DNA of 64,000 bases from Ficedula albicollis. Taxonomy: Eukaryota; Chordata; Aves; Passeriformes; Muscicapidae. The stretch's first letter is position 1. Every line of letters starts with the position of its first letter. The stretch is taken from NCBI RefSeq assembly GCF_000247815.1, contig NC_021671.1:28350463-28414462 (forward strand), read 5' to 3'. The translations under genes were made by a program, and so were the position numbers. Below the pieces are notes generated by a model. That model was given only the letters and a program-made list of their open reading frames with translations. It made no database searches and was not told the DNA's origin. This document shows positions 15,183 through 30,036 of this stretch, in pieces.

Positions 15183-15284
15183 GCCTGAGTTAACCCCTTT
15201 CTCATTTCATGTGTTTTCAAAAGCTGTCCATTTATTTTTACAAAGAGCCTGAGTTAACCCCTTTCTCATTTCATGTGGTTTCAA
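15183..15284. repeat. Direct repeat of 38 bp, period 64
   Basis: The stretch starting gcctgagttaacccctttc at 15183-15220 recurs at 15247-15284 with one mismatch (gtgtttt versus gtggttt). The spacer between the copies is 26 bp. Confidence 0.9.
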
Positions 15285-18200
15285 TACCACATAGCAAAGT
15301 TGCTCTGTGCAGGAAGGTTCCATCCCCATGCAAGAAGCTCTCTCTTTTGGCTGAAGACCTGGATTTCATCCCAGTTCTGCTGAGACTCCATCTGTGATTG
15401 TGCATAATAAATCACACAGCAAACCTCCATGGTCAAACTCCATCCCTCTCTAATACCTCATAATCAAAATGCAACTTCAGATCCCTCAGATGAGACTACA
15501 TGGGAGCAATGCATTACAGTATTTGCTAATGCAACTGCATGAGAAATTGCACAAGCTGCATCTGAGGGCCAGCAAAGCCATCCCAGCCTGACCCACCTGC
15601 CTTACACCAAAGGACTCTCCTGTGCAGCATGTCAAGATCAACACCTTGGTCTGGGAAGCCTCTTGCCTGCTGTCATAACAGCACAAGGGGGGAAATCAAA
15701 CACAAAACGGAATTTACCAATGTAGTGCCGTAGACAAAGCATCTGGTCCTTTTAACAAGCAGGTAAAACAAACAGCTCCCAGTCAGCATGACAGGAAATA
15801 TCTCACTGTTAGCAGTGTATACTTCCAGCAGTGCTGTCACATGCATACAGAGAAAAAAAATGGCCCCCAAGGGCTTTATTGGAAAGAACACCAATTTAGG
15901 CATGAAAAAGGTACTGTAACTGTTGCAGAGCAACTTGACAGAAAAATGCCTTGTGACAAAAATTACTTTCATAGGAAAGACACTCTTCATGGGAAGCTGC
16001 CTGAGGTATTCCATTCCAAAACAGAAGGGCAGAGAAACTCCCAGGTGGAGAGAGGGTAGGTACACAAAACTGAAGCACAGAGTAACACAGACATAAACCC
16101 AACAACAGATCTCACAAAAAAGTTCAAAGTTCACCTCTATGTACTCCAGCACTGTTACATCTCAAATAACGATGCCATAACCACAGTATAACCATGCTGC
16201 TGCCAGCTATGGAGTTAAGAGATCCAAAGAAAGATATTTCCTTCTCATCTTCCCAAGATAAGCTATTTGTGACTAGGAATGTGAATTATTTCAAAAGATA
16301 TGCAGTCAGAACAGATCTTTCCTGTACTGAAGATTTTTGACTTGTGGGGGTTTCTGCAAAAGAAACTACTTTTCTTATTTCCAGCTCTAACTTGTTCTGA
16401 AATTAATATACTTGCATTATGAATTCAGAAGTGAGGCAGTGGGTATACCTGCAAGCAGGAAAACAAATGCAAGTTTGCTATTCAATGAAAGAAACTGCCT
16501 AAAAAAGCTAAGCAAAAACATGAGTCTTTAAAACAAACATCTATGTAGGTAACAATATTCTGGGTCACTGCTATTTGCTTATTTCTTGGGAATTCTTATA
16601 GTTATCAATCAAAGCTTCTCTCCTTTGAAAGGCAGTTAGATTTCTGTACTAATATGTTCTTAGCATACATAAGATATTCCTCCAGAGAAACAACAAACAC
16701 TGTTTCATACAGCCTTATGGGATATAAGCTCCTGGAAGATTTGAGGCTACAATCTCAAGCACTAGAACTATAGGATCATTTTTCACAGCTACTCTTGCTG
16801 GCATTGCTCTATAATGCCATTGATTCAAGGACTCAAGCAAAAGCAAAAGAATCTGGTCTACTTATGGGAAGATCCAGTTCAATTCATCATCATTCTCCAC
16901 TCAGGTCTGTATTTCCTGACCACCACTGGTTAGCCTCTCCACTGTTTTAACTATGGAGTCTTTTGAAAAAAAACCTATTAATCCTGCAAAGTTTTCCCGA
17001 CCTAATAAAGTCTTTCTATCAAAATCAAAGAGAAATAAGTGAAGAAAGCCAATCTATGTAAAACAGTACCGAATCTTGGCCACTCTGCAATGTTTGGGCT
17101 CAAATAAATTTAACTTCTTTTCCAAGGCATTCTTTGACAGCCAACTTCTCTACTTTCATTTATCCTTCCCGTTATTCAGTTGAATCACCACTTTGATTGA
17201 AGCTCATACTGTACATTATCTCTTTCATGAGGTTTCTTGCTCCTTACCAAAATGAAGTCTAAAATACAACCAAGAAACCCACAAGGTGATCAGCTATTCA
17301 AGTACATCCATACCCTACTTACCACCAGTAACACTTATTCTCCATAAGAGAATTAACTATTTTCCCCAAAATGGTGTCACCCACTGATGCACATGGCTAC
17401 CTCTAATTCCATACAACTGCATACTGTCAGCTGAAGAGACTGGGTCACTGGCTCTCCATCTCCAGTGCTTTCCCTGAGAGCAAGCACAGCTACAGCCTCT
17501 GCTGGCTCAGCACACTGAAGAAGGCATGGTGTGGCCACGAGTGAGGTTTTACATTCCATCAGCAGGTTCAGCTGCCTGCCAACCACTGCACTCGAGGGCA
17601 GGAGATGCAATAACAGCCCCTCTACAAGACAATGCACAGTTACAGCAAGTGAAGTGTGTCCCATTAGCACTGATCTCTCCAGCTGTATTCAAAACCAGCC
17701 ATGGAGGAGACATATCAGAATCACTGCTTTACCAAACTCATTACAGTTTCTACTGCAAAACATTTTCCTCTCTTAGACAGCACAGTCGTTCCCTGTGATG
17801 CACATGCAAACTGAAGGTAAGCAGACCTATTAGACTTTATTAAAAATACTGTCTTGAGATTATTCACAACAGCTGTTTCCTCTTCAAGCTAGTGGAAAAC
17901 AGATGGCAACATAACAAGAGCTAGATAATTTTAAAAATTAACTCTAAAACATGACACTTGTACAGGATGTCTTCCACTCATGCATCTCCAAATGGGATAG
18001 TAAAAATAAATCGATGCCAAATGTCATTTTTCTAGTACAATATAGCATAATTAACATATCAAGAAGAAGGGCTGAAAGAATACTTCAAATTGCACAGAAA
18101 AGCTGCATGTTGTGTAGAACATAAAGCTGTTGTTGTAGATTCTCTACAAAACCACTGAGAACATTGTTTATCTCCTCTGTCAAACACCTACAAAGCCTGA

Positions 18201-18907
18201 CAGCATCAAGACATCTACAAAGCACCAAGACAGTGCAAATATAGGTGTGGAGAATAGGGGTGTATACTTTTTATTAATTAGCAACTCCAGCCAAGATTCA
18301 CATGGGTGGAAAACAGCAAGGAAAATATTTGGAGTCATACTAACTATCTCTGTGAACATAATGAGAGGATTTTATTTGTGTCAGTCTGGCTCAACTGCAG
18401 CCCATCAACTGCATTTCATGCATATTCCATATGCTTAAGAGTAAAATTTAAGAAACTATAAATACTCCACTGTAACAGTTTAAACATACATTGAGGGAGA
18501 CCATGTATTATTGAGCTACCACATGTTGAAACAATTCCTACCAAAACATCAGCATTTATGGACAGACAGCAATGAGTCCTCAATCAGTTATGCATCTACA
18601 GGACCAAATTAGAGCCAAAGGAAAAATTCAGGACAGAAACGAAAGCTATGCTTCTGACCACCTATTTCATGGGAACAGTTTAGGGTAAATGGTTATCTTT
18701 TTTTCTAATATGCTTAGCACTGATAGGCAGTATGCAACAAATCCCTGAACTACCAGCTCATATTTCAGGATCTACTAATGCCTCTGAGTCTCAAATTTAG
18801 AGTAGTGAAGAAAATAATTCTACAACACTTCATTTTTCTGGGCAGACTCTTGGAAGTGACTACTTCAGTCTGGTATATATTGAAGAACTTACAAGGTGCA
18901 GCTTTTC

Positions 18908-18923
18908 TTTTTTTTTTTTTTTT
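18908..18923. repeat. T16 run
   Basis: An uninterrupted run of 16 T in intron 1. No retroposed body was recognised next to it. Confidence 0.85.
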
Positions 18924-19439
18924 CCTGGCAGAAGAATTTATTTGTTTTAAAAACTAACAAAGTAGTCTCTGCCAATCCAGACAACTTTCCAAACTCTACT
19001 GCAGATCTGCTGAGAAATTCACTCACTTCTATTCTTCTAGTCCATTAACATGCCTGGTACAAGCCTCCACCACCTATTCTATTAACATTTCTAAAAAACT
19101 AGAAAGTAAATAACCAGTGCTAGACACCATCTTTACAGTACAGCAAAAGTGGTCCAAAAGAAAACTTATGTGTATGTATATCTATTCATCCCCCTTCAAA
19201 AAAAAAACCTCAAGCACAAAACAAACCACATATATAAATTGTGCCAGATGGTTAGCACATTTAAAAACAGAGATGGTTCTAAAATCAGCTCTGGATACAC
19301 TCAACCTTATCAACAGCACAACCCAAGCCATAGTCCCTGGGATTCTTCCACCCATCATGTTTATTGCTGTAATTTGAAGCCAATATGCCTCAAAACAGCA
19401 ACACTTGTGGTCAGTAAGCATATATATAAACTGAAATAC

Positions 19440-19580
19440 TGTTCTCCATAATCATATATAGTATATAATAATAAAATACACTGCACACAATCATAACCAT
19501 AATATATACTGTAATAATCATGTAACCGCTTTACATTATATGATTTTTTTATACTGTATAATCATGTGTTACAGAGGTAT
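19440..19580. repeat. AT-rich simple DNA with degenerate repeat
   Basis: The phrase tatactgtaataatcatgta near 19505 recurs with changes about 46 bp later as tatactgtataatcatgtg. This is low-complexity AT-rich DNA without further signal. Confidence 0.6.
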
Positions 19581-20616
19581 ATGAAAACCCTACACAACTT
19601 GCAAGCAACTTTTAACTTTGAAACTCTCTCTGTTCAGCCAACATTTAAAAAAATCTTACTTTCATTCTGACTACTTATTCTGCTGGGTTTTGATACAGCT
19701 TTATCTGGGATGAAAGTATTCTCTATTCTCTTTCTACAAGTATAATCAAATATCATGTGTCACTAATCTTTTACTACATCATAAATACACCTGAAGCGTC
19801 ATGAATAGTGAAAGCGTTTAGTGTATTGAAGAACTAAGTAGTGAAAGAGAACAATTACAACAAAAAAAGATCATTTCTTCCACGCCATTTTATCTTTGTC
19901 TTCCATTCTAAGGGCAGCAGGCTGTGTTTTGCAACTTGCCTGCCACATTATTCAGCAAATCTGTGATCTCAAGCAAGACAGTGAAGTCTCTGACATACTC
20001 ATGTACTCTCTAGCTGTGACTGTATGAATCAACTTCCTCTATTTATGGAAAGTGGGTACTAAATTAACTCTTGCCTTGGCATTTATCATCTACAAGCTTC
20101 ATTCTCAAATTCACGGGATATCCTCTGTCCGGCACAGTCTGCCATTCCAAGTAAGTTGTGTAACTCCTGCTGGCATGGCTGACCAAAGTCAACACATGTT
20201 CATATTGCAGAGGTAAAAAAACCAAACCAACAAATTGTTACAGTCTTGTGAAACACAAAACTCAAGTAAATGACACCCAGACTGCCATTTCCCATTATCA
20301 GACCCACACCCAGACCTGTTCAAGTGGTACCTCTTCCACTAGTTCTCTCCCTTTTGTAAAGGCAAAGTAGACATAAACACATGTATCAAAAATTTGTCTT
20401 GTAGATTAGGAACTGAATTTCCAAATCTTTAACATAAATCCCACCTCATTTTCTTCAAGAATCAGAAGTCATAAATGCTGCCAGTCAGGCTTACATTTAA
20501 ATGGAAAGAGATGGGGCACATGTACAGTTGATAAGTGCAAAATAACCACCTAAAATAAATCTGCCAAGGAATCCAATTACATCATTGAGTTTTAACCACT
20601 TACAGTATACTTGCAG

Positions 20617-20748
20617 AAATGAGAAGGACACCCATTTAACAAGCTTCCTTCCTCTTCAACAAGCTTCCTTCCTCATCCCTTCAAATGAGAAGGACACCCA
20701 TTTAACAAGCTTCCTACCTCTTCAACAAGCTTCCTTCCTTATCCCTTC
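20617..20748. repeat. Tandem duplication, two copies of 66 bp
   Basis: The segment starting aaatgagaaggacaccca at 20617 recurs at 20683. Within each copy the phrase caagcttcctt is itself repeated, so this is a small nested minisatellite. Copies differ at a few bases. Confidence 0.93.
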
Positions 20749-22439
20749 TCCACCCCCCACCCCAGATCCCTATTTAAATGCTTTACAACAACCACCTACA
20801 TCATGTGGATTATGTAAAACAAAGTTCTCTCCCTTGTTATCATTAAGAGCTGCAAATTACCAACAGCTCACACCCAGGGGAAGATGTTTACTGAATAGAT
20901 AGTACAGCTCTGTGGTCTTCTCAGCAGGGAGGAAAAAGCCATTTAACTAGATAAGCCCTCCTTTCAACTTCTCTCCACTTCCACCTCCCTGCTGTACCCT
21001 TCAGCTCAAATGAGCACCTGCACTTAAGTAAAAGAACTCACATACAACTCCAGCACTAACAGTCAAGCCAAGCCATAAAGAAACATTCAATAACTTTCTG
21101 AACACATCTCATGGGCCCTCTCTGCTACTTTGTTTTGGGAGATCCTATAACACTTCTTTACTTAACCGCAGTGAATTTTCCCTCCTCAACCATGCAACTG
21201 CTGTCTCCTTAATCTTTGCTTAACTTGATCGCCTCTCATATCCCTGCTCTTATCCAAGCAAGATATCCTTAAACATATGGGAATGCTTGATGTCATGCAG
21301 CAAGGAATCACCAAACCCACAAAGTGCAGATTTTATGTGCATCTTAAGAGAAGACAAAAATCTCTAAGCAATTTGATTACGCAGAACAAGCCTCAGATGC
21401 AGTTAATACTGTATGCAGCATGTAGATGCAATACTCCAGTATGTCAACTTACCATGATACTCATTAGACTACAATTCAAAATATTTTGCTTGAGTTATCA
21501 TTGCCTTTTCAGGAAAGGAAAAAAAAATTAACAGTGATAACTTCTACCTCTTTTAACCAGGCAGAACTAAAGAGGAAGACAAAGAACCACACGCCTATCT
21601 GTAAAACACAGGTCATTACTCTCCCTTCTGTGGAAGGAGCATATTGCAAATACTGCTGTTCTGAGACACACCACTGTCTTTCAAAGCAGCAGGAAACTCA
21701 AATGCAAACAGAACCAACCCTTTCATCTCAAGTACAGGTCTGCAGGGAGAACCACAGTTGAGTTCATAAGCTAATTTCTACAACCCTCTGTCTGCAAAGA
21801 CGCCACAGAAATAACACAGAGAAGTCTCGAAAAAAGTCCTTCTGGGGAAGGGGGAAATAAAAGAGGCAGGAAACAAAGGAACACCAAACTCTAATAGGTC
21901 TCCTCTGCAGATCAACAGAATGCTGCTGACATGATGCACGGGCAGACTTGACACAGCCTGGAGAGAAGTAAGAGCATGCACCAGAAACTTCACAACAATC
22001 AGACATGGTTTTCAAGCCACATAAAGAGGGAAGAAGAATAAATCACTAAAAAATGTCACAGAATGAGAGAGCAAGATATTAGTCAAAGTACATGGATGAT
22101 AAAGACACAAAAACACAGCTGCAAAAGGTTAAAGAGACTTCAAGAGAATTTCCTTTCTGTCCATCCCAACAGTCTAATTAGCAATCACGGTAACATAGTG
22201 CAGCAATAGCTACCTAATACCTAGTGCCTCCCACACTTGCCTTATCCACAAAGAGCTGTGGAAATACCCGCAAGTCACAGTGGCTGCAACAATCACAACG
22301 GGGGGCAGGCTCCCCTCACACACAGGATGTGTTTTATTGCCACAGTCAGTGTTACAAAACGCACAGACCTATTTTCTGTTATTGCATCTCCACTTCCTCT
22401 TTTCGCCCTTTACGATTCACACCACGGTTATCCCAGGAT

Positions 22440-22760
22440 CAGGAAGTGCAGAAGGTTTTATGTGATCTAAGGCCAGCCCAGACAAGATGTTGGGGTGCCG
22501 GGGGGCTGAGCGGAGCCTCTCCGGCAGCCCCGGGGGTCTCGGCTCCAGGCCAGCTGTGACACAGTGCAGCTGTGTAAACTCAGCAGCTGGGGAGGCAGCC
22601 CTGCGAGAAAGCACTGCAGGAGGCCTCACTGGACACCCTTCCCCACTTGTGGGCTGCATTCCAGCTCAGACCCTGGGCCCTTGTCAGAGCTCGGCAGGTT
22701 TGTCTGTACCCAGCCATTTGTCTCACCAGCCCTGACTCTGCCCTGACGACTTAAATGCTG
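22440..22760. other. GC-rich patch inside intron 1
   Basis: About 300 bases clearly richer in G and C than their surroundings, with several CpGs at 22497-22560 (ccgggg, gcgga, tccggc, cccgggg). It could be a weak internal promoter or enhancer. No conserved protein is visible in either strand, and no core promoter element can be placed with confidence. Confidence 0.35.
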
Positions 22761-24410
22761 GTGTTACCTTGGACCTACTCATCACTGCAGAGCTCTCTGG
22801 TGGTCACCAGGCTCTTGGTTGACCCTGGCTAACATCATGAATCTTCTCTACCCTTGTTTGGCTACCCCACCTCACAGTCAAGATCATTGCCCTGCCTGTT
22901 TTGTTGTCAAGCTCATCTTCCAGCCTGCCCATCGTGCTCTGTGACAAGTGGAATAGGATAGCTTCACATTAAATTAATCTTTTGTTTATTCAGTTCTGCT
23001 CTAAATATTAATAAAACACACCTTTATATCAGCAGGGCACTGGAGTTCTGTTACTAAGGTCGCAAGGATGAGTGGAGTACTTAACCATTGTTATTCAGAA
23101 CAGGGCAACACTCAACAAGGCTAAGCAAAAGGTTATGCTGTAACATAAGTGAACAGCTGCTTTTCCAAAAGGTAAGCAGCTAGAATACAAAACAAAAGTT
23201 ATTACTAAGGCTATAACAGACTTTTGTTTAGACTCCAAACAACTAGAACAGAAGTTATTTGTACAAACCAATGCTCTACACCAGGACTGAGACCTTGGTA
23301 GTGCAGTGCTCAAAATTCCATTACTGCTAGCTTACAGAAAGGCAAAAACTGTACTAAATCCTGCAGATCAACAGGGAGAGTCTAACAAGCAGGGAGGGTG
23401 GATACATGAGGGAAAGAGAAAGCAACAACTTAGTACCAGTTTCTTAATAATTGCTTTCTTTTTAGCTTCTGTTCTTCAGAACCAAATAGAGTACTAAGGC
23501 TGTTTTCTCTTAAACTTTTCCTATGCCCCTTAATTGTTTCAGCTAAAAAAGGCAACATCAACTCAAGAGAAGTCAGCTTGTCCAGCAAATGTCCAGGTGT
23601 CAAAATTAAGCACTAGGTAGCCCTTAGCTTTTGACCTTAAATATCAAAAATATTTAAAAATAATCAATATTTTAAAAAAATTTTTTTGGTCAAAAATCCC
23701 CTAAAATCCCAGAGAATAGAAATCAGCATCTTTTCTGATCCTTGACAGAGATACTTGCTGTAGTGCTGCATTTCGTTTCTCCAATACTTGTTATGGCAGG
23801 CAGGACTTTCACTGCAAAAGTTTTATCATGTCAGGAAGACACAGAAGGCATTAGACTCCAAGTGCAGATTGACAAGAACAGGATCTTGAAAGGAAGGAAG
23901 CAAGACTTGGCTAGGCAGAGAAACAGAATCCTGCTTGTCCTCCCCTGTCCCTTCCCCTGGCAGGGCTCTCTCATCACTCTGGGCACAGCTTAGCCAAAGC
24001 CAGTTGATTCCACTTCGACATATAGCTGGAGAGTGCTTGTGAGACATCTGCATTCTGCCTCTCAGCAGGGGAAGGCACATCACAAATGAAATAAGCAGGA
24101 AGAAAGAAGATTGCCACAATGGAATAACTATGGCTAGATACATATTCAGGTCCAAGATCCTTGCCACTTCAAGGAAATTGCCTTCCAGAAAAACGTAGAA
24201 TTAGATGGAAATTGGCACCATGACTGGTAAATACCATTTTTCTATCCTGTCCCCTACTTAAGAGAATCAACTCTATCTTGAAAAAGGCTGGATGATTAAA
24301 GATTCTACTGTACAGTAAGGAATGCATCAAAAGAGCTGAACAATGCCAGAGAAGGTTTTGAATTAAACATATGGGCAGAAAATCATGCATTCCAAAAGAA
24401 CAGAATGCAA

Positions 24411-24463
24411 ATAATAATATATAATATTATATATAATATATAATATTATATATAAAATAATAC
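24411..24463. repeat. (AT)-rich microsatellite left of a poly-C block
   Basis: TA/AAT simple repeat directly before the C run. The right flank beginning at 25350 is also AT-rich (atattaatatata), so the C run sits inside AT-rich low-complexity DNA. Confidence 0.85.
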
Positions 24464-25349
<886 letters not shown>

Positions 25350-26395
25350 ATATTAATATATAATTGCTTATTCCACAAGTACCACACATCCCATGGGCTG
25401 AAAGCAGTAGAGTGTTTTTCTTTTAAAAGTAAATATATAATCCTGTAAAGGTGAGAATGTTGTGTACACAAAGGGACTCAAGATGACAATGAACAACCCT
25501 CATGATTGTAACCCTCAGTTTCAAGTGTTTGACTCTGGAAACACACCGGTGCTTAACAGACATGGGTAAACAATACAAGCCTTTCAGACACTGCTTCCAG
25601 CTGCCAGGAACATGAATGAAAACATATGTCTGATGTCATAATGTCACAGTGAGACAAACATCCAGGCGTTTTTACAGACAGAACAGCAGCTACGTGTTTC
25701 AGTGACTTTCCTAAATCAGGCTGTCTTTCAAATGATTAGCATAAAAACTCGTTTATCATTAAGGCTAATTAGGCAATTAATGAACTTTAAAAATTATACC
25801 TGAGGAGACTGTAAAATGAATTAAGCAGAACAGGTCAAACTTACTGTCTTATATCTTGAAGGATGGGGTAGAACCACCCAATCTGGATTATTACAAGAGT
25901 ACAAATCAATTTTCTATCACAGCGATTACACTGTCTACAGCTAAGCCGTAACTCCTGATATGATTCTGAAGCCTGGGTATAACTAAAGACCTTTCAGAGG
26001 CATCACTAATATCACAGAAGATGTACTGCAGCATCTTTTTGAGTTAGTTTTAATTTACAAAAGTCTCAACCTCCTTCCCTTTCCCCCCCGCAAAAGCTCT
26101 CAATCACAGCCCTACAACAGAATGCATGTTGGTCCCCATTAACATCAAATTAAGTGCTCCATTCCTCAAAGGAAATAATTAAATATACTCCTGATATTCT
26201 GTTCTAAAGATTTTACTTGAATGATTGTTGAAAAAAAAATTTAAAATCCCGATTAAAGCAAAGCTAACCCATTGGCTCAAAATCACGTTTAGAAGCTTTA
26301 TATTGTCGTCATCTTCATCCTATGCTGGCCTATTTTAGTGCTAATCTCATGTTCCCAAAAGAAAACTATCATTCAAACAGAAAGCAATGCAAAGC

Positions 26396-26423
26396 AAAAA
26401 AAAAAAAAAAAAAAAAAAAAGCG

Positions 26424-26455
<32 letters not shown>
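26396..26455. repeat. A25-GCG-A32 run
   Basis: Two long A runs separated by GCG at 26421-26423. It may be a retroposon tail or another uncollapsed join. No retroposed body was recognised upstream. Confidence 0.85.
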
Positions 26456-26458
<3 letters not shown>

Positions 26459-29400
26459 GCACACAGTGGCTGAGCTACAGCTCATCCTTCCCACACCCTG
26501 TTGCCCCTGCAGATGTGAAGGCTCAGTACTCCAGCACAGCTGGTTTCAGGTGTACCACAGAGGTCAAGCAACAAACACTTTGACAGGGGAAAAAAAAAAA
26601 TTAAAAAAGCATCCATGTCCAAAACAATGGCAAAACGGAAAGAAAAAATATCAAATAAATATATGACACCTGCACTAAACCAAAGTGCACTGTGCTTTGC
26701 CTCTGTCAAAACTCAACCTACCCCAAGAGAAATATCCTATCTCCTGCAGACTGATGCCCTAGAAGATATATACACTGCAAAATATGTTAACATTTCACCA
26801 TGACACTGAAGACACCAAATGTTATAACTACAATGCAGCAAAAGCAATGATAAAGCACCATGACCGCCTCCTCAAGAAGTACAAAGGGAACCAAATTCCT
26901 GTCTTTAAGGCACAGCTACAAGGTCCTGCCCTGCTACTGACTCCATACTCTGAAGGAAGCAGGTGGAAGCTCCTGTCCCCATCTCATATTGTGGAGTTCA
27001 GGAGAGCAATAGGCAATCTGACCTAGCCCCATACCCAGTGTTTTCCCACCACACAAGTAGTGGGTTTTTCAGATCACATTCTGTAGCATTGAGTGAACCC
27101 CATGCAAGGCCAGAGGAGTTTTGGCGTATCTGCAGCCTGGCACTAATTCACAGACATGTAAGCTCTTATTTGGTTCTAAGCCCTTCCTGGATAAGATATT
27201 CATGCCTGACCCCATTTCATTCTGCCACTGTGCATGGTCTGTTAAGCACAGAACTTGCTTCTATATGTTTCCCACTGCAGTGTGCATGGTAGTACTGAAG
27301 CAGAGACCCCATCTTACAAGCATCTGGTACTTCTGGTTATAGCTCAAACAGCCACCAAACACTAAAAAGAGTTTGATACAGTACAACTAAACCTGAATAA
27401 GATTCCACTCGACCAGGAGAAAAATACACCTTAAATTCCAGAGATTCACTGTGCACAAGAAAGTGAAGCCCATATTCAAGAGAACGCAGTACAAGTTACT
27501 TTCAGAACTAGACTACCAATTCCCATTACCAGTAGCAGGGCACCAGCATACCAGTAATTTGCAGGTGTTATCAGGAAACTTTATTAGCCACAATATTTTC
27601 CACTAGACTTACAGAGACTGGCTACATTTAATACTGAAGCTGGTTTTAAATGTAATTCAGCTCATTTTTTTTTCCACTTTCAAACTCACAACTTTCTGGA
27701 ATACTGTCACAGAATCAGGTGTCAAAACATACTAATTATCAGCCTGTTAGAATTTCACTTTTACTGAAATGATTCTGCTCTACTGCAACATTCCAAATTC
27801 CCCCAAGCACTTTTTATTCCCTGTCAAAAATCACGGAATCACCGTTGAAAATCAGACAGGCGGGAGTATTGGTCTGAATAAAAATTAGCTTTTTTCTTCC
27901 CTCTCAGGCAAAAAATAAAAAGCCATGGTGGAGTAGGGAGGGGCACACTATCTTGAAATCTAGCTCCTTCCAACTCTAACACGCAACACCAACTTCCTTA
28001 ACTCCACTGCAGGCACCACCCCACAGAGAAGAGAGGTTGGCTCTACCCATCAGTAGGAGAGGGAAGGGACACTAACAGTTCCCCCAGCTTTAAACAGGGC
28101 TGAATTCATGACCACTGACCACGATCTCCTTTCTAAGCCATCACCATCTCTGAAGCACCTAAGCCTATTCTGCCGCAACTACCTGGAGCTCCTGTTAGTG
28201 AGAACTCTGGTGCTCACAATGGTCAAGCAGAATCATCCAAGAGCTCCTGGCCCTCAGCATGCAGCAAAATTAATTATGTGGAACAATCTACAAACACAGG
28301 GTAAGACAAATATTTACAGAAGAGTAGTGCTGGTCAGTTCCAACCTTACACTTAGGGCAAGAAATGCTAATAAAGCACAAATGTGGTTCTTCAGGTATCT
28401 CAACAATTTGAAATTTGAACATTAAGCAACATCAGCCAAAGTACTAAACATGAAGTATCTACACTGTAATGTGATTACAAGTTAATAAAGAGGAACGGGC
28501 CACAGAACATTCCCAGAAATAGCTGATAGGTCCTTTCTCTCATCTACCAGGGAATAATATTTTACACAAAACTCAGAACTTGAACAGTATGTTCCTGGAG
28601 GTAAAATGCAACTTATCATTTGAGGAACTGAACTAATAGGTTAATGAACCAGTGCTGCAGGGATAAGTACTCTGAAGAAAGTCTCTTAGGACTAGACTTG
28701 GTCTAGGCTACTGAGAATTTGCACAGATTAAGACAAGGACCTTACTGACAGTTACAACAGTGCATGAAATTTACAGGAGCACAGCTCCTCTGGCTTGAGT
28801 AAAATAGGTGCAAGTTTTCTAAGACCTTTACTGCATCCCTGAAACAGAGCACAATACAGTCTAAAAGCAACAATAATCACATATAGAGCAAAATGGCTTT
28901 TGGGTTTACCAAATCTGCAGACAAATTGAGCAGTACCATTATTTTTATGCAAGTGCAGAAGACATGAAAGCCTTAAAAATGGTTCTGTGCCCATATTACA
29001 TGTTGAAAGACACAACTGCTGGAGTTTTACAATTCTGTCACTATTTTTGCATACCTTGTGGGAAACAAGCAGCTCTTCCCTCAGCTCCTTATAACATGTC
29101 GAGAAAATATAATGTGCATCTACCTCCACGTAATCAATGATATATCTGCTGTCAGGGACATTTGAAAAAAAAAAATCAAAGGAAGACAAGAAATTGTACT
29201 GATCAGATCTGTAGAGGAGTAACAGGTCTCAGTGCTGGCATTCCTTGCTTTTCTCTGCTAAAATGTATTAAAAGCAGCTAAAAATAAGATAAGCACTATG
29301 CCAATATTGACTTCTCCATGAGAGCAAATGCTATCATTTTAGAGATATTCCACAAATCAAAAATGGAAGGGAAAACAGCAAGTGCATTAATAAAAAGAAA

Positions 29401-30002
29401 AAACAATGCTTCCAATGCAAGTCACATCTTAAGAGCAGGTGCTTTGTCAAGAAGTTTTTGAACATATATTGTACCACTACAGAGTTTTCATGACTAGTGA
29501 CAGCACGAAGAACGAAAATTGCAATCTCAGAAACAGCACTCACAGCTGGTAAATGGCAACAACAGAAGAGCTGACCACTGGACTATGAAGAACTTGCATT
29601 TGTTCTGGAAAACTTGGGGCAGCCACTCAGATACGTTAAGTATTCATAAAAGCACAATATTTTTTCAGGAAGAACAGAACAACTACTTGCAAAAAATGAG
29701 AGCAATTCTGCATCTCCTCTCTTTTTCACCGACTATGAATTATCTGCAGCAATGCAATCCCAACAAGTAAATCTAAGTTAAATGTGGCTGTTTTGGAGAG
29801 GATGGATTGGTTTTGTTTTAGATACACATAACTCTCACATTGTGCCACAGTGTCAGAGCTCAATTTTCCAAGGTTGTTTTCATGTGTTCTATAGCAGTCA
29901 TAAGCCTTTCAAACCAGAATCAAAAATTAACTGTAGGATGTCACACCCTGTGTCTCCTGCAAAATAGATCTAATTTTCCATTACAAACTGGTGATTGTTA
30001 CT

Positions 30003-30036
30003 GGGCAGGGGGAGGGAGAGAGGGAGGAGGGGAGGG
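30003..30036 (+). other. Possible G-quadruplex sequence
   Basis: The stretch gggcagggggagggagaga continues with gggaggaggggaggg, giving at least four G-runs of three or more with loops of 1-5 bases. This satisfies the usual quadruplex pattern. It lies in intron 1 and its function is unknown. Confidence 0.6.

Noticed and set aside
20585..20902. 105-residue frame with an internal repeated block
   Set aside because: The internal repeat is only the 66-bp tandem duplication read in frame.
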